From: Gp13-AA77 sp035946735 | GTDB taxonomy: Bacteria; Acidobacteriota; Terriglobia; UBA7540 | NCBI GenBank assembly: GCA_035946735.1 | Contig: DASYYZ010000024.1 | Coordinates: forward strand, 1-64,000 | Direction: 5' to 3' | DNA length: 64,000 nt | Part shown: in pieces, positions 26,974-35,144 of the stretch | How positions within the stretch are numbered: the stretch's first letter is position 1 | Layout: the number at the start of each line of letters is the position of its first letter | Notes under the pieces: generated by a model | Database searches by the model: none | Told to the model about the DNA's origin: nothing | The model's input: only the letters and a program-made list of their open reading frames with translations | Made by a program: the position numbers and the translations under genes

Positions 26974-27306
26974 TTGGATCGGAACCAGGTCGAACTGCTG
27001 CAGGGCACGCTGGACCTGCTCATCTTGAAAACCCTCGGTCTCGAGCCGCTTCACGGCCTCGGGATCGCGCGCCGGATTGAGCAGGTCACACGCGGGACCT
27101 TTCAAGTGAAGCCGGGATCGCTCTTTCCAGCCTTGCACCGGATGGAGGAGCAAGGCTGGTTGTCGTCATCGTGGGGGGTGTCCGAAAACCGCCGCCGCGC
27201 CAAGTATTACCAATTGACCCGCGCCGGCCGGCGGCAGCTTGAAACCGAGACCGAGCGCTGGGGCCGGATTTCGCTCGCCATCGCTCGAGCATTAGAGGCG
27301 ACATAA
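26974..27306 (+). CDS. PadR-family transcriptional regulator (TTG start)
   Basis: The 110-residue product has VELLQGTLDLLILKTLGLEPLHGLGIARRI, VKPGSLFPALHRMEEQGWL and RRAKYYQLTRAGRRQL, all PadR winged-helix hallmarks. The TTG at 26974 is preceded at five bases by GGAGGA, and no ATG in frame fits better. It forms a short-gap unit with the large permease that begins 32 bases later and probably regulates it. It is similar in layout to the regulator at 25731. Confidence 0.9.
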   Translation: MDRNQVELLQGTLDLLILKTLGLEPLHGLGIARRIEQVTRGTFQVKPGSLFPALHRMEEQGWLSSSWGVSENRRRAKYYQLTRAGRRQLETETERWGRISLAIARALEAT

Positions 27307-27338
27307 AGGCACTCAGGCCCGCGATAGGAACCGAGTCT

Positions 27339-30050
27339 ATGCGGATACTGCTTTGCATTTCGAACCTTTGGCGCAACTTGTTTCGCCGCGTGCAACTGGA
27401 GCAGCAACTCGACGACGAAGTTCGTTCCTACGTCGATCTGTTGGCGGAAGAGAAGATCAGGACCGGAATGAGCGCGCAGACGGCTCATCGGGAGGCGGTG
27501 ATGGAACTCGGCGGCATGGAACAGGTCAAGGAAGAGGTGCGCGGAATCCGAGCCGGCTCGCAGATCGAAATCCTGATGCAGGATTTTCGCTACGGTTTGC
27601 GGATGCTGGCGAAGAACCCGGGCTTCACGGCTGTGGCCGTGCTGACGCTGGCTCTCGGCATCGGAGTGAACAGCACTATTTTCAGCGTGATCAGCACTAT
27701 GGTGCTGCGGAAGCCGCCCGTCCATGATCCCGACCGGTTGATGATGCTCTTCAGCAGGAACGCCGGCGCCGGGGGGACGGGCGATGACGCCAACCGCTCG
27801 CCGGTGTCGCCTCCTGACTTCGTCGACTGGCGCGCGCAGGCGGCCTCGTTTACAGGAATTGCAGCCGCCTCGTCTTTTGAGAACGACAGCCACGTTACGC
27901 TGAGCGGCGGCAGCGAACCGGAGCGCGTGCCGAGCGCGCAGGTGTCAGCGAATTACTTTGAGGTGCTGGGCGTCTCTCCGATACTGGGACGCGGCTTCCT
28001 ACCGGGCGAAGACCAGGTTGGCCGCGGCCAGGTGGTGCTGCTGCGCGCCGACCTGTGGAAGCGCCGTTTCGGCGCCGATCCGGGCGTTCTGGGCCGCACG
28101 GTGAAGGTGAACGGAGAGGTCTATACCGCAATCGGCGTCATGCCGGACTCGTTCCGTCAGCTCTGGATGTTTCCCGAGCAGCTCTGGACTCCGCTGGCCT
28201 TCGCGCCCGCGCAACTGGCGCCCGCGGCGCGCGCCCAGCGGAGCCTCAGCGTGTTCGGACGGCTGAAGCCCGGCGTGAGCGAGACACAGGCGCGATCCGA
28301 ACTCGAAACCATCTCGCAACGGATCGCCGCGAGCAACCCTGAAAGCAACAAAGACTGGGGTGCGAACGTCTTGACCCTTCAGGAGTACGCGATCCAGGAA
28401 AGCAACGCCGCCACGGCGCTGGCGTTTCTGATGGCGGCGGTGGGATTCGTCCTGCTGATCGCTTGCGCCAATCTCGCCAATCTGCTGCTGGCCCGCAACG
28501 CCAACCGCCAGCGCGAATTCGCGGTTCGAGCGGCACTCGGCGCCGGCCGGCTCCGTCTGGCGCGCCAGCTCCTTTCCGAGTGCCTTCTCCTGGCTCTGCT
28601 CGGCGGCGGCATGGGTCTGCTCTTTGCTGCCTGGGGCCTGCACCTGCTTCGCGCCGCATTCAACTGGAATGAGTGGTCGGTGATGATTGCCGAACAACTT
28701 TCCATCGATGGCAACGTGCTGCTGTTCACGTTCGGGGTCTCGGCGGCCACGGCAATTATCTTTGGCCTTGCTCCCGCCTTTCAGATTTCCCGACGCGACC
28801 CGAACGCCGGTCTCAAGGAAAGCTCGAGATCGACGACCACAGGGCGCGAGCATCATCGTTTGCAAGACCTGCTGGTGATCGCCCAGCTTGCATTGTCTCT
28901 GATCCTGCTGGTGGGTGCGGGAATCTTCGCCGAGAGCTTTATCGAAGAGATGCGGGCAAGACCTGGGATGAATCCGCACAATCTTCTCACGGCGTCGATC
29001 TCGCTGGCAGGCACGGCCTATAAAGACCCCTCGCGCCAGAGCGCCTTCTTTCAAAGCGTTTTGCGCCAGCTTGCGGGCCTCCCGGAGGTTCAGTCGGCGG
29101 CGGTCACGAGCGACCTGCCCTACACCTTTCCGGGTTATGCGCACATCGCCCTCGAGGGCCGCCCGGTGCCGAAGACGGAGAAACAGGCGCAGTCCGCATA
29201 CTTCGCCGTAAGCCCCGGTTATCTCGCCGCCACGGGAATTCCGCTGCATGAGGGGCGCGAATTCACTCTTGCTGACAACGCCGGCTCGGTTCCGGTGGCG
29301 ATCGTCAACGAGGCTTTCGCGCAAAAGTTCTTCCCGAACGAGAACCCGTTGGGACGCCACGTCAGAATCAGTCACCCGGAGAGCGCAGAGAGTGAGGCGG
29401 CTGCCGCGAAGTGGAGCGAGATCATCGGTGTGGCCGGCAACGTGGACGAGCTTGTGGGGCAGCAAGCCCCGCGGCCTCAAATTTTCGAACCGTTCCTGCA
29501 GCGGCCTGACGGCTCAATGAGCGTGATCATACGGCTCAGGACCGAACCGGGCGCCTTTGCAGCCTCGCTGCGGCGCGCCGTCTTGAAGGTGGACAAAGAC
29601 CAGCCGGTGACCAACATAAGAACCATGGACCGCGTCTTGCTGGACTCCGCGCAAGGCGACGATGCCATGGCCGGCCTGATGGGCGCGTTCGCTATCATCG
29701 CCCTCATGATGGCGGCGGTCGGCATCTACGGTCTCATCGGCTATCTGGTCGGCCGGCGGACTCACGAGCTGGGCGTGCGCATGGCCCTTGGCGCGCGCCG
29801 CCGGGAGGTCCTGACGCTGGTGCTGCGCCAGTCGATGGGAATGGTGTTGGCAGGTGTAGGCATTGGTTTCCTGGTCTCGCTCACGATGCCGCGCCTGGTG
29901 ACTGCAAGCTTTCAGGGATTCCACGCGCACAGCGGATGGATCCTGGCCGGCACGCCCCTCGCCGTGATTCTGGTCGCCACTGCTTCAAGCTATCTCCCGG
30001 CGCGGAAGGCCTCAAATCTCGATCCTATGGCAGCCCTGAGACACGAGTGA
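27339..30050 (+). CDS. MacB/FtsX-like ABC permease of the acidobacterial (ADOP) type
   Basis: The 903-residue product has a permease-prefix region (QLEQQLDDEVRSYVDLLAEE). It then has a first helix GFTAVAVLTLALGIGVNSTIF, a large periplasmic domain, LIACANLANLLLARNANRQREFAVRAALG, and a second copy ending SYLPARKASNLDPMAALRHE. It has no ATPase partner nearby. The preceding PadR gene shares the segment CGATAGGAACCG upstream of its own promoter region and again just before this ATG (27321-27332). The last 163 bases, and about 160 bases of following leader, were duplicated to 30634-30965. Confidence 0.9.
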   Translation: MRILLCISNLWRNLFRRVQLEQQLDDEVRSYVDLLAEEKIRTGMSAQTAHREAVMELGGMEQVKEEVRGIRAGSQIEILMQDFRYGLRMLAKNPGFTAVAVLTLALGIGVNSTIFSVISTMVLRKPPVHDPDRLMMLFSRNAGAGGTGDDANRSPVSPPDFVDWRAQAASFTGIAAASSFENDSHVTLSGGSEPERVPSAQVSANYFEVLGVSPILGRGFLPGEDQVGRGQVVLLRADLWKRRFGADPGVLGRTVKVNGEVYTAIGVMPDSFRQLWMFPEQLWTPLAFAPAQLAPAARAQRSLSVFGRLKPGVSETQARSELETISQRIAASNPESNKDWGANVLTLQEYAIQESNAATALAFLMAAVGFVLLIACANLANLLLARNANRQREFAVRAALGAGRLRLARQLLSECLLLALLGGGMGLLFAAWGLHLLRAAFNWNEWSVMIAEQLSIDGNVLLFTFGVSAATAIIFGLAPAFQISRRDPNAGLKESSRSTTTGREHHRLQDLLVIAQLALSLILLVGAGIFAESFIEEMRARPGMNPHNLLTASISLAGTAYKDPSRQSAFFQSVLRQLAGLPEVQSAAVTSDLPYTFPGYAHIALEGRPVPKTEKQAQSAYFAVSPGYLAATGIPLHEGREFTLADNAGSVPVAIVNEAFAQKFFPNENPLGRHVRISHPESAESEAAAAKWSEIIGVAGNVDELVGQQAPRPQIFEPFLQRPDGSMSVIIRLRTEPGAFAASLRRAVLKVDKDQPVTNIRTMDRVLLDSAQGDDAMAGLMGAFAIIALMMAAVGIYGLIGYLVGRRTHELGVRMALGARRREVLTLVLRQSMGMVLAGVGIGFLVSLTMPRLVTASFQGFHAHSGWILAGTPLAVILVATASSYLPARKASNLDPMAALRHE

Positions 30051-30180
30051 AACTTTCGATCGATCGGCTGCGTATATTTGTGGGCTGGCTTGTGTGTTCT
30101 CAACACGTACGCGCAGGCGCTATAGGCGCAGAATCAGCCGGTGTACGCAAGTGGAAGGAAATTTCAAAAGGAGATTGCTG

Positions 30181-30591
30181 ATGAAGAATGCCAAGACTTT
30201 AATTACCGGAGCTTGCCTGCTCGTGCTGGCCGCGGCCTGTCTGGTTTTGGGTGAAGACAAGAAATCCGCCAAGGACTCCCTGGCCGGTACCTGGGACTGC
30301 GTTGCCCATCTGAGCGGCGAGGATGACATCCCGTTTACGATGACTCTCGATCAGAGGGGCGAGGTCATCACTGGTTCCGTCGCTACTCACGAAGGAGATC
30401 TGGAGGTCAAGTCCGGAACCTATAAGACCGGCACGCTGGAACTCCATCTGGAGACGCCGGACGCCAAGTACGCGGTCACCGGGAAGCTGGATGGAGACCA
30501 ATTCAAGGGACAATGGTCGAAGGATCCGGATGGAATCGGGGGCGATTGGGAAGGGAAGAGATCGGGCCCGGCCAAGTCCTCCGGCCAATGA
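30181..30591 (+). CDS. Small secreted protein, probable beta-barrel/lipocalin-like fold
   Basis: The 136-residue product has a signal peptide (MKNAKTLITGACLLVLAAAC); LAAACLVLG could also serve as a lipoprotein-type site, but the spacing is poor. The mature part has repeated strands (LAGTWDCVAHLSG, FTMTLDQRGEVITGSVAT, GTLELHLETPDAKYAVTGKL, QFKGQWSKD) of the kind found in small acidobacterial secreted proteins. AAAGGAG lies eight bases before the ATG; the earlier in-frame start at 30094 is unlikely. It follows the permease by 130 bases and its start region was copied in the duplication at 30634-30965. Confidence 0.72.
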   Translation: MKNAKTLITGACLLVLAAACLVLGEDKKSAKDSLAGTWDCVAHLSGEDDIPFTMTLDQRGEVITGSVATHEGDLEVKSGTYKTGTLELHLETPDAKYAVTGKLDGDQFKGQWSKDPDGIGGDWEGKRSGPAKSSGQ

Positions 30592-30633
30592 ACGGAGCGA
30601 CGTTGATCCTCTTCGCAAGGAAGAATGTTCTTC

Positions 30634-30965
30634 GCCGCGCCTGGTGACTGCAAGCTTTCAGGGACTCCACGCGCACAGCGCATGGATCCTGGCCGGCACG
30701 CCACTGGCCGTGATTCTGGTCGCCATTGCTTCAAGCTATCTCCCCGCGCGGAAGGCCTCAAATCTCGATCCTATGGTAGCCCTGAGATACGAGTGAAACT
30801 TAAATCGACCGGCGCGTATATTTCGCGTATATTTGTGGGTCGGCTGTGCGTTTTCAAGGATGCATGCGGGGGCTACGAGTGCAGAATCAACCGGTGTACG
30901 TAATAAGAAGATAAATTCCAAAGGAGATTGCTGATGAAGGGTGCAAGGCTTTGATTACTGGGGCC
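30634..30965 (+). pseudogene. Decayed duplicate of permease 3' end plus start of the secreted-protein gene
   Basis: This segment repeats 29888-30212 at high identity. It holds the last ~54 codons of the permease (ending in LDPMVALRYE and TGA), the intergenic leader with AAGGAGATTGCTG, and the start ATGAAG of the secreted protein. The copied gene stops after six codons (TGA at 30952-30954). It has no independent start for the permease part, so it is a non-functional remnant. It abuts a frame that ends ..VPIGTYLRLEGN at 31019-31021, itself a probable scrap of another gene truncated at the breakpoint. Confidence 0.82.
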
Positions 30966-30980
30966 CCGCTGAACTCGACA

Positions 30981-30998
30981 AGGTGCCGATCGGCACCT
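30981..30998. repeat. Perfect 18-bp palindrome in a coding scrap
   Basis: AGGTGCCGATCGGCACCT is an exact palindrome. It lies in a short open frame ending at 31021 (product end VPIGTYLRLEGN). It may be a chance codon effect or a protein binding site for the downstream gene at 31025. Confidence 0.35.
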
Positions 30999-31024
30999 AT
31001 CTTCGACTGGAAGGCAACTAATCG

Positions 31025-31282
31025 ATGGATTTGAATGGAATTTTGCAAGAGCTGAAGACCAGGCGCGAATCAGTAAGACGAGCCATCGAGATCCTCGAAA
31101 AACAGCCCCGCGATTCGGCCAAGTCCGGCCGGCGATCTCGAAGTCTCAGCAACATTGAGAAAATGCGAACCATCATGCTCCAGACACGGTTCAAGTGGGC
31201 CGTGCCGCGCATCGCCAAGAGCCTGCAGCGTCCGGTCCCGGTCGTCCGCGCCTATCTGCGGACGCGGAAATCATCCGGATAG
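31025..31282 (+). CDS. Small basic helical protein of unknown function
   Basis: The 85-residue product has an N-terminal amphipathic helix (MDLNGILQELKTRRESVRRA) and a basic linker. Its C-terminal half (WAVPRIAKSLQRPVPVVRAY) could be an HTH-like unit. It starts three bases after the stop of an upstream coding remnant, with GGAAGG as ribosome site. The family appears to be a common acidobacterial hypothetical (helical start followed by RSRSLSNIEKMR); function unknown. Confidence 0.55.
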   Translation: MDLNGILQELKTRRESVRRAIEILEKQPRDSAKSGRRSRSLSNIEKMRTIMLQTRFKWAVPRIAKSLQRPVPVVRAYLRTRKSSG

Positions 31283-31805
31283 CTAAAACTCCTCTCTTGC
31301 AAGCTTGCAAGATTCACGGCGCAATCACAGCGCGGTCTAATTGTAAGGTTCGCCCGAGTCGCTCAGCGTCGGTTCGCTGCCGATTTGATCGATATACTGT
31401 CACGCCTGTATCAAGCCTAGAATCAGAAGCTTAAGTGTTGGGGCTAAGCATGGTCCCGTCGAGCGCCTTGGACGCTGCGTACGACCAGCGCGATATGCAT
31501 TTGGCGGCGAAAACGGGGGCGACTCCGGTATTCGCCGGCGGTTAGACGGCTTGCTGAGCACCGCCGCAACGGTCCGCGCCGCGTGATAAGCAGCCTCCTG
31601 GGCCGCGCCCTGTCAACAAGGCGCGGCGTATTGACTTCGTGAGCCTCGGACTGTTCGCACATCCTTCATCCAGGGATTGCAAATCAGTCCGGGCGGTGTG
31701 AAAATAGGGCTTCGTGGGCGTTGATTCTCGTCGGTTCCCGATCGAAGTTCTGACGAGGCTGATCAAGCGAAGGCAGACAAAGCCAGACCAACGAGGAAAC
31801 GAGTC
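31283..31805. other. Intergenic region upstream of the Crp/Fnr-like gene
   Basis: About 520 bases without a credible gene. A hairpin GCCGCGCC..GGCGCGGC (31602-31609 with 31620-31627, perfect 8-bp arms, 10-base loop) is the main structure. It is not followed by a T-run, so it is not an obvious terminator. Confidence 0.4.
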
Positions 31806-32468
31806 ATGGCCCGCAAACCAACCGAGCGCGTCCTTCAGGACGGCTTCCTTCCAAAGCTTCAGAATGGAAAATCGATTCAGGAATTCCGGAACCGGCAACC
31901 CATTTTCTCCCAGGGGGACGCGGCTGATGCGGTGTTTTACCTTCAAAAGGGCAAAGTCAAAATAACGGTCATATCGAAGCAGGGCAAAGAAGCTGTTATC
32001 GGCATGGTTGAGCCGGGCCAGTTCTTCGGCGAAAGCAGCTTGGTTGCGGGGCACCCGCTTCGTATGGCGAGCGCCACCACGATGGGACACTGCACAGTAT
32101 CTCGCTTTGACAGAGAGACGATCGTGTACCTGCTTCACGAGGACGCCGAATTTGCGGACCGCTTCGTGTCATATACGCTGGCTCGCACCGTTCGAGTGGA
32201 AGAAGACCTGGTGGATCAGCTTTTCAATTCGACCGAGAAGCGGCTCGCCCGCGTTCTCCTGCTCCTGGCCAACTTCGGCCAAGATGGCAAACCTCAGCCG
32301 GTGATTCCCAGGATCAGCCAGGAGACTTTGTCGCAGATTGTTGGCGCCAGCCGCCCTCGCGTGAGTTCCTTCATGAACAAATTCAGGCAGCTGGGTTTCA
32401 TCGACTACAACAACGGCGGCGGCTTGCAGGTTAACGGTTCTCTCCTCAGAATGGCTCTGCGGGACTAA
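31806..32468 (+). CDS. Crp/Fnr-family transcriptional regulator
   Basis: The 220-residue product has a cyclic-nucleotide-binding beta roll (about 25-135) with IFSQGDAADAVFYLQKGKVKI and GQFFGESSLVAGHPLRMASA. A long dimerisation helix follows, then a C-terminal winged HTH (RISQETLSQIVGASRPRVSSFMNKF). It lacks an Fnr-type Cys cluster (a single Cys in GHCTVSRFD), so an oxygen-sensing Fe-S role is unlikely. The FGE..R-x-A region resembles the cAMP pocket, but the ligand remains open. A purine-rich GAGGAAACGAGTC precedes the ATG. Neighbours give no hint of its regulon. Confidence 0.9.
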   Translation: MARKPTERVLQDGFLPKLQNGKSIQEFRNRQPIFSQGDAADAVFYLQKGKVKITVISKQGKEAVIGMVEPGQFFGESSLVAGHPLRMASATTMGHCTVSRFDRETIVYLLHEDAEFADRFVSYTLARTVRVEEDLVDQLFNSTEKRLARVLLLLANFGQDGKPQPVIPRISQETLSQIVGASRPRVSSFMNKFRQLGFIDYNNGGGLQVNGSLLRMALRD

Positions 32469-32602
32469 CACCAGCCTCAAGATTTGATTGTAGACCTTCA
32501 TCTAATCGGCCACGCGGACGCAGACCGAAGGCGTGGTATGAACGGACGTCTGGCTACAGGATGCCGAGCCAAAAGGGCCGGATGCCAAGCCCAAGTGCTT
32601 GT

Positions 32603-32785
32603 TCAGGTCAGGCGCTTCTTCTTGGGCGCCTCGCCGCCGACCGCAACGAAGGTTGCAGAATCGGCCCGAAGCTTCTTGATGCCGATTCTGCGAAAGAATA
32701 CCAGCGTCTGGTCCCGGTCGTGATCCATGATCGTGCCCCATCCGTATTTGGAATGGCGCACGTACTGCCCGGTCTTCAGCGTCAT
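32603..32785 (-). CDS. Small DUF3553-like protein
   Basis: The 60-residue product contains QYVRHSKYGWGTIMDHD and VFFRRIGIKKLRADSATF. This is a compact SH3-like beta unit seen as a stand-alone protein and at the C-terminus of some UvrD-type helicases. It has a strong ribosome site (AAGGAGGAG) six bases before the ATG. It is probably a nucleic-acid or protein-interaction module; function unknown. It is transcribed with the RRM protein gene upstream (22 bases apart). Confidence 0.7.
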   Translation of the reverse strand: MTLKTGQYVRHSKYGWGTIMDHDRDQTLVFFRRIGIKKLRADSATFVAVGGEAPKKKRLT

Positions 32786-32806
32786 GGGGTAACTCCTCCT
32801 TCTCTG

Positions 32807-33121
32807 TTAATCGCGCCCGTAACCGCCGCTTTCCCGGCCGTTACCATTGCGTTTTGCGGAGAAACCGCCCGTACGCGCTGGGCGCGCTTCGTTTACCGTC
32901 AGCGCCCGGCCTTCGAGCGATTGGCCGTTCAGCCCGGTCACGGCCCGCTGCAGATCTTCATCTTCTGACAGCTCCACAAAACCGAAACCTCTCGCCGCGC
33001 CCGTCAGCTTGTCTTTGATCACCGATGCCGAAGCCACCTTGAAGCCGGCATTGGTGACGAAATCGCTCAGACTGCTGTCGGTGGCGCTGTGAGGCAGATT
33101 TCCTACGTAAAGTTTAGTCAT
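32807..33121 (-). CDS. RNA-recognition-motif (RRM) protein
   Basis: The 104-residue product has a single RRM: RNP2 KLYVGNLP near the start and RNP1 RGFGFVEL (about 44-51). A Gly/Arg-rich tail follows (NGNGRESGGYGRD), like cyanobacterial and other bacterial Rbp proteins. It probably binds single-stranded RNA and may act in cold or stress adaptation. GGAGG lies before the ATG at 33121; a longer frame to 33331 has no matching ribosome site. It is probably co-transcribed with the small protein at 32603. Confidence 0.9.
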   Translation of the reverse strand: MTKLYVGNLPHSATDSSLSDFVTNAGFKVASASVIKDKLTGAARGFGFVELSEDEDLQRAVTGLNGQSLEGRALTVNEARPARTGGFSAKRNGNGRESGGYGRD

Positions 33122-33266
33122 TGAATCCTCCAAAGTTGGGTCGGCCTCTTGCGAGCCGCCCGGGTTAGCTACGGTTACAGTTTGAGCCGCCGGCGCCCTC
33201 AAGTGAGCAAGTGCAACGCGGCAGCGTGCACGAAGACGATTCCTGAAATATGGACGTGCTACCCGG

Positions 33267-34073
33267 CTAGGGACGAAAGGCAGCCTGGTTCTCCAGCTTA
33301 GTCTTCGCCCTCGCATCGCGCTCGTCGTCATCCTGCTGCTTCAGGCGCGCAATCTCTTTTTGAGGAGCCTCGCGCTCCTCAATGCGGGTGGCGTCGGCGG
33401 CCGCAGTTCGGGCCTTCGAATTCAGCTCCTTCGAAAGAAGCAGCATTGCGAAACTGGCGTCGCCGGAGGAACGCACCAGGCTGACGGAGTACTGTGGGGT
33501 CTCCCAGCGCGCGATGAGTCTGTCGCTGGCGGCCTCGGCGAGAGACAACGCGACCAGCGTCGTCTTCCCGGCCGGTCGCGCTGCCGTGCCGTAGGTGGCC
33601 GAGATCACCTTGATGAGGTCCGGTTCGCTCAAGCCCTCAGTCCTCTCCGGGGCGTAATTGACCACCATGCGAAAGAGCTCGCTGTTGTAAAAGCTGAAGA
33701 CGATGCTCTCCACCGGGTCCGCGGCAGACGAAGAATCGAGCGCGGGCGGGAGGCGCCAGTTCATCTCCTGAATCAGTGCCGGACGCTCATGGACGACGGT
33801 GATCTCCGACGATCCCGTATCGGTCTGTTTCGCGACCGCGGCCAGAGGCGTCCCAAAGCTAAACTCCCGGTACCGGGAAAGGTCTGGTGTTTGAGCTGAC
33901 GGAGCGATCAAATCCGCCGGGAATGAAAGGCTGGCGAGCGAAGGCCGGGGTCGGAGTGCCAATTCTTGAATCACTGCAGGCCCGGACGGCTTTGCATCTT
34001 GAGCACAAGCCCAAGGCGCCAGCGATAGGGCGGCACCAACAACTGAAACCAAGACACTGCGGGCATTAATCAT
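33267..34073 (-). CDS. Secreted protein of unknown function
   Basis: The 268-residue product has a signal peptide (MINARSVLVSVVGAALSLAP, cleavage near ACA-QD). A Pro-rich region (about 29-62) precedes a soluble domain with FSFGTPLAAVAKQTD and VESIVFSFYNSELFRMVVNYAPERTEGL. This resembles the repeat-containing secreted 'FYNGQLFRIVV' type proteins of Acidobacteria. The C-terminal 40 residues are charged and probably coiled. GGAGATTTCA precedes the ATG. Family unassigned. It is transcribed in the same direction as the RRM gene with 145 bases between. Confidence 0.75.
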   Translation of the reverse strand: MINARSVLVSVVGAALSLAPWACAQDAKPSGPAVIQELALRPRPSLASLSFPADLIAPSAQTPDLSRYREFSFGTPLAAVAKQTDTGSSEITVVHERPALIQEMNWRLPPALDSSSAADPVESIVFSFYNSELFRMVVNYAPERTEGLSEPDLIKVISATYGTAARPAGKTTLVALSLAEAASDRLIARWETPQYSVSLVRSSGDASFAMLLLSKELNSKARTAAADATRIEEREAPQKEIARLKQQDDDERDARAKTKLENQAAFRP

Positions 34074-34127
34074 TGAAATCTCCTCCTATGGGAGTTGACG
34101 CTCCGGCGGTTCAGGCGCGTTCGACCC

Positions 34128-34466
34128 CTACCGGTCCAGTGAAGCATCCGGAACACCGAGGCTTTCGCCTCTTCCTCTTCCCGGCTTTTTGGTCGAACGA
34201 TGGGCTTCCAGGTACGCCCGGACGTCCTGGTCAGTGATATTGAGGTGGGCTTCCGCTCGAACGGCTTGGGTTTCTTCGAGCAGTCCCTTCTTCAGACGCA
34301 TGAAGCAGATGTCCGGCCCATCCTGGAATCTCAACCCGGACGGTGCAAACGCCTCCGCCTGAATTTTCACGGTGAATTCGCGGGGTTCGCGGGGCGCGTC
34401 GATTAAGTGAAAACCATAGAGCCGAGAACCCGCCGTGCCATCGAAGCCTACGTATTGAATATACAT
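34128..34466 (-). CDS. Hypothetical protein
   Basis: The 112-residue product starts MYIQYVGFDGTAGSRLYGF. It has a beta-rich first half (REFTVKIQAEAFAPSGLRFQDG), CFMRLKKGLLEETQAVRAEAHL, and a basic tail (RSTKKPGRGRGE). The ATG at 34466 has AGGAAAGG upstream. An upstream in-frame start at 34559 adds residues with no ribosome site. No family is recognised; similar short proteins occur in Acidobacteria. Possible neighbours in a unit are the genes at 33267 and 34640. Confidence 0.6.
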   Translation of the reverse strand: MYIQYVGFDGTAGSRLYGFHLIDAPREPREFTVKIQAEAFAPSGLRFQDGPDICFMRLKKGLLEETQAVRAEAHLNITDQDVRAYLEAHRSTKKPGRGRGESLGVPDASLDR

Positions 34467-34639
34467 GGCAGAATCCTTTCCTCTCAGGCTTGGGACGACG
34501 CCGGCAACGCCGCCACCGCAAGCAACTTCATAATTTTCGGAAATCATTGCTACCACCATCTCCCTGTTGGGTCTTTTGACCCCTTCGCGGGCTGCCCGAA
34601 AGGCCTGAAAGCCCGGGAACAGTCAATGCTCTGTCAGAC

Positions 34640-34960
34640 TTAGGCGGCTGCCTGGCGCACGATCTTGTGGAAGGTCGAGTTGGAGACCTGGTGGTTTTGA
34701 ACCTGCGGGCTGCCCTCGATGACGTTTGCCAAGGCCCGGAGCGTTTCCCCGTACCCACGCCGGCTGTAACTTTCGGCGTCCTCGCGGCGATCCCACAAAG
34801 TGATCGAAACCGCTTCCGTTCCGTTCGGGGCGATGAACGCAATTTCGTCTTGGAAGCCTTCTTGCCTTCGAAGCATGGGGATGATCTTCTCATCGATTGT
34901 TTGCGTGAACTCCTCAACACACTTGGACTTGAGATGCAGGTAGACAGTTCGAGCGAACAT
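34640..34960 (-). CDS. ABM-fold (antibiotic biosynthesis monooxygenase-like) small protein
   Basis: The 106-residue product has the ABM ferredoxin-like pattern: RTVYLHLKSKCVEEFTQ, IIPMLRRQEGFQDEIAFIA, EAVSITLWDRREDAESY. It is 64 percent identical by hand count to the product at 54959. Such proteins are often oxygen- or quinone-related enzymes or binding proteins, but no substrate can be read. The gene has a strong AAGGAGG ribosome site in a 61-base leader shared with its paralogue. It is divergent from the XRE regulator at 35145, which probably controls it. Confidence 0.82.
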   Translation of the reverse strand: MFARTVYLHLKSKCVEEFTQTIDEKIIPMLRRQEGFQDEIAFIAPNGTEAVSITLWDRREDAESYSRRGYGETLRALANVIEGSPQVQNHQVSNSTFHKIVRQAAA

Positions 34961-35018
34961 GGCAACCTCCTTGGTTGTCTCTAAGAGGCGCGATTCAGAT
35001 AACCCGACTTAGTTCAGG
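34958..35018 (-). promoter_or_regulatory. Conserved 61-base leader of the first ABM gene
   Basis: These bases match 55277-55337 at 58 of 61 positions, far above the similarity of the encoded proteins. The block contains the start codon, AAGGAGG and a TTATCT box. It may be a conserved 5' untranslated region or promoter element. Candidate role: coordinated control of the two ABM genes. Confidence 0.65.
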
Positions 35019-35058
35019 AGATCCGCAAAGGCGGGGCTAGGGCTCCGTCTGCCTAACC

Positions 35059-35133
35059 AGCATAAGTAAATTAACTGGACATGTCAAGTTAAATCTGGAA
35101 AAATCATTGTGTACTTAATCAAATCGAGTTAAC
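35059..35133. promoter_or_regulatory. Divergent promoter with GTTAA operators
   Basis: On the minus strand TTGACA (35082-35087) and TATGCT (35059-35064) are 17 bases apart and drive the ABM gene. The inverted repeat TTAACT-N10-AGTTAA (35071-35092) covers the spacer and -35 box, and another GTTAAC (35128-35133) sits close to the XRE start. Positions suit repression of both divergent genes by the XRE protein (inference). Similar half-sites recur at 55392-55452. Confidence 0.6.
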
Positions 35134-35144
35134 CCGGAAAAACC

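Noticed and set aside
27999..29480. Minus-strand open frame of about 490 codons antisense to the second permease
   Set aside because: Codon-bias shadow of the permease gene, which has clear family motifs; antisense product has no recognisable domains.
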